DNA of 64,000 bases, taken from assembly GCA_024638505.1 (NCBI GenBank), contig JAHEKE010000003.1, positions 1 to 64,000 on the forward strand. Reading direction: 5' to 3'. This DNA comes from Gammaproteobacteria bacterium (lineage in GTDB: Bacteria; Pseudomonadota; Gammaproteobacteria; Arenicellales; JAANXG01). A program made the position numbers and the translations under genes. Positions 1 to 6,397 of this stretch are shown here, piece after piece. The stretch's first letter is position 1; each line of letters opens with the position of its first letter. The notes beneath the pieces were generated by a model, which saw only the letters and a program-made list of their open reading frames with translations, was not told the DNA's origin and made no database searches.

Positions 1-122
1 AAGGTCGAATAATCCAAACGCTGGCTCTGCGCCGCCTTGTTCGGCGCAAAATTGTTGAATACCGCCATTAACACCATGGCAATAACCAGCCATAAAATAA
101 GATTCTTCGTCAAATTGTTCAC
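1..122 (-). CDS. ftsH: FtsH membrane protease, N-terminal fragment (runs off window)
   Basis: Reading the minus strand from a GTG at 122 gives VNNLTKNLILWLVIAMVLMA followed by VFNNFAPNK and RLDYST. This is the first transmembrane segment and start of the periplasmic domain of canonical FtsH, the hexameric zinc AAA protease of the inner membrane. Only about 40 codons lie in the window. A TTG three codons in (at 113) is an alternative start; a purine-rich AAGGAAAG lies upstream but rather far from either. It follows the cytochrome-DsbC gene on the same strand after 77 nt. The usual upstream neighbour rlmE is not present. A second, divergent FtsH is encoded at 9654-11489, so this genome carries at least two. 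Confidence 0.8.
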   Translation of the reverse strand, partial: MNNLTKNLILWLVIAMVLMAVFNNFAPNKAAQSQRLDYST

Positions 123-199
123 TTGTCTAGCCCAGCTCGCGCTTTCCTTAGCGGCCGCGCTCGGGAGATCGATCAGGCATTCGATTGAATAGCGGCACT

Positions 200-1354
200 T
201 TACTTGTTCTCACCCAGGCCCAGGACGGCAATCAGATCACCGTGTGGGCGGTAGCCGGGGATGATCGATCCGTCAGGCAGTACGATCGCGGGTGTACCTC
301 TGATCCCCAGCTCGTTTCCAAGCTGATAGCCTGCGATGACGGCTTGCGCAGCCTTACAGGATCCTTCGTTCTGTGGAATGACTTGCTGTGTTTTTGCCAG
401 GTGCATGCCCTGCACGCGATCAGCAGCACACCAGACCGCGCGCAGTTCGCTGTCGCCCTGACTGCCGGGACCACCGCGCGGAAAAGGAAGATAGCGCACT
501 GAGATGCCAGCGGCCTGCAGCAGCGGGACTTCAGAATGCAATTTGCGGCAGTAAGGACACGTCGTATCGGTAAAAACGTCGATATACGCCTTCTCTTCGC
601 CTTCCGCGCGGAAGATAATTTTATTTGTCGGTGGAAAGGACGCAATCCTCGTCGCACGCTCCACCGCGCGCTTCGCTTCCGTCAGATTTTCACCGGTGTC
701 CAAGTCAATCAAGTTGCCGATCAACCCATATCGGCCGGTGCCGTCCAGATAGACAAACTGACCGCCGGCTTTCACCTCATAAATACCGTTTAGCGGCGTC
801 TCTTCGGGATTGCCGATAGGTGTGTCCGGACTAAGCAGGTTGCCCAGACGTTTGGTAATCCCACTGTTTTCGTTATCAGCAGACGTATTCGAGGTATCAG
901 CAGGCGTACTCGAGGTATCGGCAGCAGCGTCTTTAAGATGCGCCCCTGCCCACGTCTGGTATATCTCAGCCGGCCAAAGAGACTGCACGTAGGCTACGAC
1001 CGCCTCCACTTCCTCAGCATTTAGCACGCCGGCGAAAGCAGGCATCGCGCCCCCTACACTTGCACCACCCTGCATTATGGTACGACGCAGAACATCCATT
1101 GAGTGGTGCCAGCTGTGGGCGGTGCCGTCTAGCGGAGGAGGCGGATATCGCCCCTGGTCATCTGCTTCACGCCAGTTCGGCGTGGCTTCCCCGTTCTGCC
1201 CATGGCAGCCTGCGCACCCTTGGGCATACACCTTTTTGCCGATGGCAATCTGCTCTGCAGAATACCACCGGTCCTGGACGGCAGCTGCTACCGCGGGTAA
1301 AGCCAGCGCCGCGGCCAGCAGCAGCTTACAAGTGCTCTTGTTCAAAAAATTCAT
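200..1354 (-). CDS. Exported cytochrome c - DsbC-type thiol isomerase fusion
   Basis: A 384-residue periplasmic protein that joins two domains normally found apart. A signal peptide (residues 1-25, ending AVAAA) is followed by a class I cytochrome c domain with haem motif CAGCH (47-51) and a likely Met ligand in GGAMPAF (M104). A Ser/Thr/Asp-rich linker (about 140-165) leads to a DsbC/DsbG-like part: an N-terminal dimerisation-like segment (about 189-235), a thioredoxin fold with CPYC (266-269), the cis-proline motif GTP (353-355) and a second cysteine pair (C309, C333) placed like the structural disulfide of DsbC. I chose the ATG at 1354 because the signal peptide starts there; a TTG at 1378 is in frame. 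The fusion suggests electron exchange between haem and a disulfide isomerase or reductase (inference). Confidence 0.9.
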   Translation of the reverse strand: MNFLNKSTCKLLLAAALALPAVAAAVQDRWYSAEQIAIGKKVYAQGCAGCHGQNGEATPNWREADDQGRYPPPPLDGTAHSWHHSMDVLRRTIMQGGASVGGAMPAFAGVLNAEEVEAVVAYVQSLWPAEIYQTWAGAHLKDAAADTSSTPADTSNTSADNENSGITKRLGNLLSPDTPIGNPEETPLNGIYEVKAGGQFVYLDGTGRYGLIGNLIDLDTGENLTEAKRAVERATRIASFPPTNKIIFRAEGEEKAYIDVFTDTTCPYCRKLHSEVPLLQAAGISVRYLPFPRGGPGSQGDSELRAVWCAADRVQGMHLAKTQQVIPQNEGSCKAAQAVIAGYQLGNELGIRGTPAIVLPDGSIIPGYRPHGDLIAVLGLGENK

Positions 1355-1443
1355 CTTGGTAAGTTTTCTCCGCGTCAATCCTTTTTTTCAGGATGCAAAT
1401 ACAGATTCACTGCAATATAAACGAACCGGAAAACATCGCACGT

Positions 1444-1737
1444 TCAGGCAGAGTAGCGAGGAAAGGGGCTGGGTGGATGTAAAAATACCAGGCCGTAGCT
1501 AACACCCCCTTTCACAGCTCTGGCGGGTGCACGATCCACCCCTGTGACATGGCCGGCATCCGCTGTTAAACCCGATGCTGAGCATACGCCACAGCTATAC
1601 GACGCGCAATGCTGAATGGTTCCGCAGCAATTATGGTCTGCGCTAAACAACGGCACGGGTTCCGCCGGCCGCAGCCCGGTATGGCGCGGCGGGCAAATGT
1701 CCGTGGCCCACTGGTTTGCTGAAAAAATCGCGAACAT
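1444..1737 (-). CDS. Possible small cysteine-rich exported protein
   Basis: An open frame of 97 codons begins MFAIFSANQWATD and contains several cysteines (CPP, NCCG, HCASYSCGVC). No family was recognised. GGATTGGA lies upstream of the ATG at a plausible distance, and no recognised gene overlaps it. It sits between the cytochrome-DsbC gene and the ArsR/permease pair on the same strand, so a metal or redox connection is conceivable, but that is only proximity. Its GC-rich composition could also leave such a frame open by chance. Confidence 0.3.
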   Translation of the reverse strand: MFAIFSANQWATDICPPRHTGLRPAEPVPLFSADHNCCGTIQHCASYSCGVCSASGLTADAGHVTGVDRAPARAVKGGVSYGLVFLHPPSPFPRYSA

Positions 1738-2013
1738 TAAAACAAATCCAATCCTGGTATTAAATCGTATGGAAAAAGGTGGCTGCGTCTCATCATAGGG
1801 TCAATTCTGCCCGCTTGTTCAATATTGGAGTCAGATTCCTGCGCATGGTTCCTTCTTAAACATTATAGAGAATAATCCGGCTATGGAGCCCCCGTCAGCA
1901 TGAACCTCAGCATCAGTGGGATTAGGGTGATATCTGAAGTCAACCGCCTGCATACTTAGGATGCGGGCTTGATCAAGCGCGTATTGTGCGCTGCAGGATG
2001 CGTATGCCGTCAG

Positions 2014-3093
2014 CTATACGAAGAACGCAAAGACCGTGCCCATAATGATCGCGCCCGCTATACCGAAACACACATAAGCGATGAAAACGGGTCGCCTTAC
2101 TAAAGACCAGACTGCAGCCATGGCGGGGATGCAGCTTACCGCGCCTGCGGTCATGAACGCCATGGCCGCACCGGCGCTCATGCCTTGTTCCATTAGTCCG
2201 CTCACCAGCGCGGGTGCAGCGTAACCATTGAGATAGGCGGGAGCCCCCACCAGGGCACCAACCACGATTGGGAAAAAGCCCTCACCGCCCACCACCGCTC
2301 CGATGGATTCCGCTGGCACATAAGTGACGAGCAGGGCTTCCAGAAGATAGGCAAAGGTGAGCCATTTGATCAGGAAAACGCCGTTCGACACCAGCTCAGA
2401 ACCGAAAGTCTTTCGCCGCTCGGAGGCGTGCCAGAAGCGCCATTTTATTGTGCCGCTGAAAGGTGAGGGGCCACATACACAACTGTCATCACCGCCGCGT
2501 TGTCGAAGCGGGGCGAGAAATATGCCCTGATGGGTTAACAGTCGAATGCCGAAGCCACCGATAAGGCCAAGCATCACGGCGGCGATGGTCTTGCCTATCG
2601 CGAAGTCCCAACCAAGCGCGCCGGCCGTGATCAGTATAGTAGGTGGGTCAATGAGCGGTGATGATAGCCAGAATGCCATTACCGCGGACAGCGGTGCGCC
2701 CACCGCCAGCAGTCCACTGATAAACGGAATCACCTCGCATGAACAGAACGGGGCAAGCCCCCCGAACAAAGCAGCAAGAATGATCATCCGCGTCTCACGG
2801 CCGGCGAATGCTTTTGCCACGAGCGCCTCTGCACCTGTCGTCTTGATATAAGCAACAAGCAGGACGGCCGTTACGATATAGGGCAGCGTGCCGAGAAGCG
2901 ACCGTGACGCGATGGAAACAATTGAGTCAAACTGCCCAGGATCAAGTAGGGCGACGGCAAGGGGTATCAGCAGTATGAGGGTCCATACTGAAGTCGCCTT
3001 GTCTGCTCTCCGCCGTAAATCCTGGAAGCTCTTGACTACTAACTCAGACACGTCAATGTATCGTTCATCGAGCTGCGCGACGGTGCGCGGCAT
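2014..3093 (-). CDS. ArsP/DUF318-type membrane permease
   Basis: A polytopic inner-membrane permease of 359 residues from the UPF0718/ArsP family. Some members export trivalent organoarsenicals or other metal(loid)s. The hallmark PFCSCEVIPF lies near residue 115, and further glycine/alanine-rich helices run to the C terminus (about eight hydrophobic segments). A cytoplasmic loop near 190-225 carries CVC. The gene overlaps the end of the ArsR-type regulator by 29 nt, implying one transcript and translational coupling. No strong Shine-Dalgarno precedes the ATG, consistent with coupling. The substrate cannot be fixed from sequence; arsenicals are suggested by the regulator. Confidence 0.88.
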   Translation of the reverse strand: MPRTVAQLDERYIDVSELVVKSFQDLRRRADKATSVWTLILLIPLAVALLDPGQFDSIVSIASRSLLGTLPYIVTAVLLVAYIKTTGAEALVAKAFAGRETRMIILAALFGGLAPFCSCEVIPFISGLLAVGAPLSAVMAFWLSSPLIDPPTILITAGALGWDFAIGKTIAAVMLGLIGGFGIRLLTHQGIFLAPLRQRGGDDSCVCGPSPFSGTIKWRFWHASERRKTFGSELVSNGVFLIKWLTFAYLLEALLVTYVPAESIGAVVGGEGFFPIVVGALVGAPAYLNGYAAPALVSGLMEQGMSAGAAMAFMTAGAVSCIPAMAAVWSLVRRPVFIAYVCFGIAGAIIMGTVFAFFV

Positions 3094-3394
3094 GCCGCGT
3101 TGACTTGGCGTCCGTGCAGCACTCGCGCAGCAGGAAATCGGCGAGTTTTTCGATGCGTTCGAAGGCCGCGCGATTGATGACGACGCGACCCGCCCGCTCC
3201 TGCTCGATCAGTCCACCCGCGGCAAGGAACTTCAGGTGATGGGCCAGAGTGGAAGCAGGTAGGCCCAGTCGCCCCTGGATGTCTCCCACGGTTAAACCCT
3301 CGGGGCCAGCGCGAACCAGGGCAAGCAGAACCGCCAGCCTGGGTTCCGATCCGGCGGCGGCGAATCCTTGGGCCGCTTCTTCGATCGCCAGCAT
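3065..3394 (-). CDS. ArsR-family transcriptional repressor
   Basis: A winged-helix regulator of the ArsR/SmtB class. The helix-turn-helix is in the segment GLPASTLAHHLKFLAAGGLI, followed by the wing QERAGRVVI. A vicinal cysteine pair near the C terminus (RECCTD) could bind a soft metal or arsenite. The ATG at 3394 (MLAIEEAAQGF) is preferred because GAGG lies 6 nt before it; the upstream ATG at 3406 has no ribosome site. It is first in an overlapping pair with the permease, and an inverted repeat just upstream is a likely operator. Confidence 0.88.
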   Translation of the reverse strand: MLAIEEAAQGFAAAGSEPRLAVLLALVRAGPEGLTVGDIQGRLGLPASTLAHHLKFLAAGGLIEQERAGRVVINRAAFERIEKLADFLLRECCTDAKSTRHAAHRRAAR

Positions 3395-3420
3395 GGTAAG
3401 CCTCATAACAAAATAACTAA

Positions 3421-3440
3421 ATAACTAGAATAGTAGTTAT
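3421..3440. promoter_or_regulatory. Likely ArsR operator (7-bp inverted repeat)
   Basis: ATAACTA (3421-3427) and TAGTTAT (3434-3440) form a perfect inverted repeat with a 6-nt spacer. Another ATAACTA copy lies directly upstream at 3412-3418. The element sits 27 nt before the arsR start in an AT-rich patch. Its position fits autorepression of the regulator/permease operon. Confidence 0.6.
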
Positions 3441-3569
3441 ATATAATGCTGTCAACCCGCGAATTTAAGAGCGTTAGAGCGCCGAAGCGGCAGCGATTTT
3501 GGGGCGCTTGCAACCGCCCTTTGTCTGATAAACTCAAAATCGAGCCGCGGAAAATTAAGGGCATGAAGC

Positions 3570-3779
3570 ATGTTGATCTACGGATACATTATCTACCTAC
3601 TCCTCCTGGCAATATTATGGGTCTTTTTCACAAGGGTGCGCGGGAAAACGTTGGAACAGCTGTTTGATCAAAGTGCAGTCGAGCATCACCAGATCATAGA
3701 ACTGCATCGCAAACACCCCGCGGGGGGTGACTGGCAGGAATTTAACAACTGGCTGGCGGTGGAAAAATCGGACAGCTGA
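3570..3779 (+). CDS. Small single-span membrane protein
   Basis: A 69-residue protein with one N-terminal transmembrane helix (about residues 3-20, LIYGYIIYLLLLAILWVFF) and a charged soluble tail rich in His and Glu. AAGGGC lies 8 nt before the ATG. It ends one base before an in-frame ATG of the next open frame, which suggests co-transcription with the GFA-family gene. No family was recognised. Confidence 0.55.
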   Translation: MLIYGYIIYLLLLAILWVFFTRVRGKTLEQLFDQSAVEHHQIIELHRKHPAGGDWQEFNNWLAVEKSDS

Positions 3780-3819
3780 TATGAACTTGCGGGTTAAGGC
3801 CTTGGCGGCGAACAGGCAG

Positions 3820-4242
3820 ATGATCAAGGGGCAGTGTCACTGCGGCAATATCAAGTTCGTATTTGCAAGACCGCAGCAAGGCAAATCAATAGCAGTCCGT
3901 GCTTGCGGCTGCTCTTTCTGCCAGATGCACGGCGGGTTATATACCTCTGACCCAGAGGGCATGCTTGATATCAACATAGACCATGACCAACATGTCAACA
4001 GGTATCGTTTCGGAACAGAAACAGCGGAGTTTTACGTTTGCCGTCGTTGCGGGGTGGTGCCAATCGTTATCAGCGAGATCGGCGCCAAGCTTTATGCGGT
4101 GGTCAATGTCAACACATTGCAAAATATCGATAAGTCAGATCTAAAGCGATCAGTCACTAATTTTGATGGCGAAACAACTGAGAGCCGTCTGGATCGACGT
4201 TCAAGAACATGGATTCCTCGGGTAAGCTTAAACATTCAGTGA
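3820..4242 (+). CDS. GFA-family (DUF636) zinc-binding protein
   Basis: Belongs to the glutathione-dependent formaldehyde-activating enzyme/CENP-V fold. It shows the characteristic cysteine pattern CHCGNIKF at the N terminus, CGCSFCQ about 25 residues later and CRRCG further on, which together bind zinc. Family members are small beta proteins, and most are not proven to act on formaldehyde. The start at 3820 places the first strand where the family begins; an in-frame ATG at 3781 directly after the previous stop would add 13 residues. It probably forms a unit with the small membrane protein upstream. Confidence 0.8.
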   Translation: MIKGQCHCGNIKFVFARPQQGKSIAVRACGCSFCQMHGGLYTSDPEGMLDINIDHDQHVNRYRFGTETAEFYVCRRCGVVPIVISEIGAKLYAVVNVNTLQNIDKSDLKRSVTNFDGETTESRLDRRSRTWIPRVSLNIQ

Positions 4243-4364
4243 AATATGCAAAGTCTCGTCAGACATTAGGTGGGTCAGCGATGCACAGTTAGCCAGCGAG
4301 CTTACGGCGCGCCGGCGGCAGCAAACCATGTGCGCGTGCAGATGCTCTATAATTAGTACAATAT

Positions 4365-5168
4365 TTGGCGCCTGACGGTTTCTCTACATTGCAACTGCTT
4401 CCATCCATTTTGCTCGCACTGCTGCTGGTCACACCGGTCGCGGTGGCGCAAAAGATTGAAGTAATTGACCTGCACAACCGACCGGTGGAGGAAATCATTC
4501 CCCTGGTCGGTCCAATGATTAAGCCGGGAGAGGCGGTCTCCGGTACGGGATACAAACTGATCCTGCGGGCAAGTGGTGAGACTGTGGCGGAGGTACGGCG
4601 CCTGCTGGCGCAGATCGATACAGGTTTGCAGAACCTGATAATTACCGTGCGGCGGGAAAACGAGATTCAATCCGAGCAAAGCGAAGCCGCGTTGAACGCC
4701 TTTTATGACAGTCAACAGGGTGGCGCGATATCAGGGCAAATCGATCGACAGCAGGCTTCCCATAGCACCCAGGGCGGTCAGCGGGTGCGCGTGCTGGAGG
4801 GCAGCGCCGCGTATATTCATAGCGGTACTGAGTTTTATACGCCAAGCATCGTTCACTACCAGAAAGGGCATGCTGATTATGGTGCGGCGCGCAACAGCGC
4901 TGGCAGCGGATTTTACGTAGTGCCCCGGGTGAATGGTAACCAGGTCAACCTTGAAATCAGTTCTTACGGGGACACAATCCGCGGTAACGACGGCACAATC
5001 GATACCCAGAGTGTCAGTACGGTAATCTCGGGACAGTTAGGGGAGTGGATCAATATCGGCGGAGCAGGCCAGACCCGGCAGTTGAAACAGCAGGGTATTC
5101 TTTCCAGCGCGCAGTCGGGCAGCAGTCGTCAAAGTGGCGTAGTTGTCAAAGTCGACGTTGCCGACTGA
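4365..5168 (+). CDS. Exported secretin-N-domain-like protein
   Basis: A 267-residue secreted protein. A hydrophobic signal sequence (LLPSILLALLLVTPVAVAQ) precedes a domain resembling the N1-type repeats of secretins (KIEVIDLHNRPVEEIIPLV, then SGETVAEVRRLLAQIDT). The remainder is Gln/Ser/Gly-rich and ends in strand-forming segments. It lacks a full secretin pore domain, so it is not a type II/III outer-membrane channel by itself. The start is a TTG at 4365, or a TTG at 4389; no ATG is available and no strong ribosome site is visible. No pilus or secretion genes lie next to it. Confidence 0.72.
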   Translation: MAPDGFSTLQLLPSILLALLLVTPVAVAQKIEVIDLHNRPVEEIIPLVGPMIKPGEAVSGTGYKLILRASGETVAEVRRLLAQIDTGLQNLIITVRRENEIQSEQSEAALNAFYDSQQGGAISGQIDRQQASHSTQGGQRVRVLEGSAAYIHSGTEFYTPSIVHYQKGHADYGAARNSAGSGFYVVPRVNGNQVNLEISSYGDTIRGNDGTIDTQSVSTVISGQLGEWINIGGAGQTRQLKQQGILSSAQSGSSRQSGVVVKVDVAD

Positions 5169-5197
5169 ACAGCGGTTTTCTGCCTAGTTTCTGAGTT

Positions 5198-5635
5198 TCA
5201 GATGCGATCAGGCAAATGGCTGCGGATCGTATCTTCGTCCGCTTTGCTCAGATCCTTGTCGATTTCCACGGTAATCATCTGCTCCAGGGCGGGTTTAACG
5301 GCTTTACGTAAAAGTCCAAGAAAGCGAGGCTCGGCAACCAGAATCAGCCGGTTAAACTCCTCAGCCGCACGCCCTTTTTCGAGTTGGTCGACAACTTCGC
5401 TGGCAAAACGAATCGCATCCTGCTCTTTCGGGCTGTTATGCGTTCCCATAGCATGACGACCTTGACCGTGACTATCGTGCACGCGCCCCGGCCGATCTGA
5501 GCCGATGTCTCGATCGTGCAGTTTCGCTTGCGGTGACACTAATTGATGTAAAGCCTGCAGCGGCGCTAGCGGGCCATCTACAGAGAATATCCTCGCTCTG
5601 GCGGCGTCGGCCACCACTATCCAACTATGTGCCAT
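5198..5635 (-). CDS. Host-attachment-family (Host_attach) protein
   Basis: A 145-residue cytosolic protein of the family named after an Agrobacterium protein required for attachment to host cells. It begins AHSWIVVADAARARIFSVDG, has the central GRVHDSHGQGRHAM segment and ends with a long helical part. Its fold resembles release-factor eRF1-like domains; its biochemical role is unknown. The ATG at 5635 is chosen because GGAGGAAACG stands directly before it. A low-oxygen-type box is centred 66 nt upstream on the same strand, with a TATA-like -10 between, so it is probably induced at low oxygen. Confidence 0.85.
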   Translation of the reverse strand: MAHSWIVVADAARARIFSVDGPLAPLQALHQLVSPQAKLHDRDIGSDRPGRVHDSHGQGRHAMGTHNSPKEQDAIRFASEVVDQLEKGRAAEEFNRLILVAEPRFLGLLRKAVKPALEQMITVEIDKDLSKADEDTIRSHLPDRI

Positions 5636-5694
5636 CGTTTCCTCCGTTGCCTGGTTAACATATATCATTCTGACCAAAGCGCTCAAGGCAGAAG

Positions 5695-5708
5695 TTGATA
5701 TGCATCAG
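5695..5708 (-). promoter_or_regulatory. FNR/ANR-type box (one mismatch)
   Basis: TTGAT-ATGC-ATCAG, one base from the TTGAT-N4-ATCAA consensus. Its centre is 66.5 nt from the start at 5635. Activation at -41.5 would give a leader of about 25 nt, and the minus strand has GATATA around 5661-5666 near the expected -10 position. Confidence 0.6.
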
Positions 5709-5807
5709 GTTTGTGCCCTTACTCATCCGCTGGCGGCGATAAAAATCCCGGTTTTCAGGTAAGCCTGATGTTGCACCTGACCGTGATACCATCTGCGGCA
5801 GGTAATT

Positions 5808-5821
5808 TTGACTCATGTCAA
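5808..5821 (+). promoter_or_regulatory. CRP/FNR-family palindrome, TTGAC-N4-GTCAA variant
   Basis: TTGAC-TCAT-GTCAA is a perfect 5-4-5 palindrome differing from the FNR consensus at one base per half-site. Its centre is 66.5 nt before the ATG at 5881, the same spacing as the standard boxes in this window. TATGTT near 5843 could be the -10. Confidence 0.45.
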
Positions 5822-5880
5822 CAACCATCTCCTTTAATCCACTATGTTAAGTAACTGTCTCAGTTAGAGAGGAGGCCGAC

Positions 5881-6351
5881 ATGGCAATTTCTGAAACATT
5901 AAACAATTTCCTGAAGCAAAAGAACGCTGTATATGATCTGGTGCCCCATGCTCATACCGGCAGCAGCATGGAGACCGCGCAGGCGGCACACGTATCCGGA
6001 AATGCCTTGGCGAAAGCGGTTATTCTGAAAGACGAAGAGCACTACATCATGGTCGTGATTCAATCCAGTGAACACGTAGATCTTGCTGAACTGAAGCGAA
6101 AGTTTGGACATACCTATGAACTAGCCAGCGAGACCGAACTGGGAGAAGTTTTCAAGGACTGCGAACTGGGTGCAGTCCCGCCTATTGGAAAAGCCTGGGC
6201 GATGGATGTGTTCCTCGATGAATGCCTGCTGGAACAAGAGCACGTATATTTTGAAGCAGGCGATCACGTAGATTTGGTGCGGATGGAGTCTCCCGAGTTT
6301 GCGCGATTAATGGAGGGTTCGCAGCGCGGCCATTTTGGCCATACCGTTTAA
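5881..6351 (+). CDS. YbaK/ProX-family aminoacyl-tRNA deacylase
   Basis: A 156-residue protein of the YbaK/EbsC superfamily, which hydrolyses misacylated tRNAs in trans. The conserved elements are ETAQAAHVSGNALAKAVILK, with the catalytic-type lysine in the AKAVILK strand, then GAVPPIG and the C-terminal FEAGDHVDLVRM. An AGAGGAGG Shine-Dalgarno is well placed before the ATG. It leads a possible operon with the Lon-like protease 46 nt downstream. Substrate specificity cannot be called. Confidence 0.87.
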   Translation: MAISETLNNFLKQKNAVYDLVPHAHTGSSMETAQAAHVSGNALAKAVILKDEEHYIMVVIQSSEHVDLAELKRKFGHTYELASETELGEVFKDCELGAVPPIGKAWAMDVFLDECLLEQEHVYFEAGDHVDLVRMESPEFARLMEGSQRGHFGHTV

Positions 6352-6397
6352 CGTCACTACAGTAGTAAATCCAAGTAAAGTCAGAAGAGAATAACAA

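Noticed and set aside
3446-3667. A plus-strand frame of 73 codons before the small membrane protein
   Set aside because: Basic, without family features, and overlapping the better small membrane protein frame.
4365-5168. Part of a type II or III secretion system
   Set aside because: Only an N-domain-like segment is present; no secretin pore domain and no neighbouring secretion or pilus genes.
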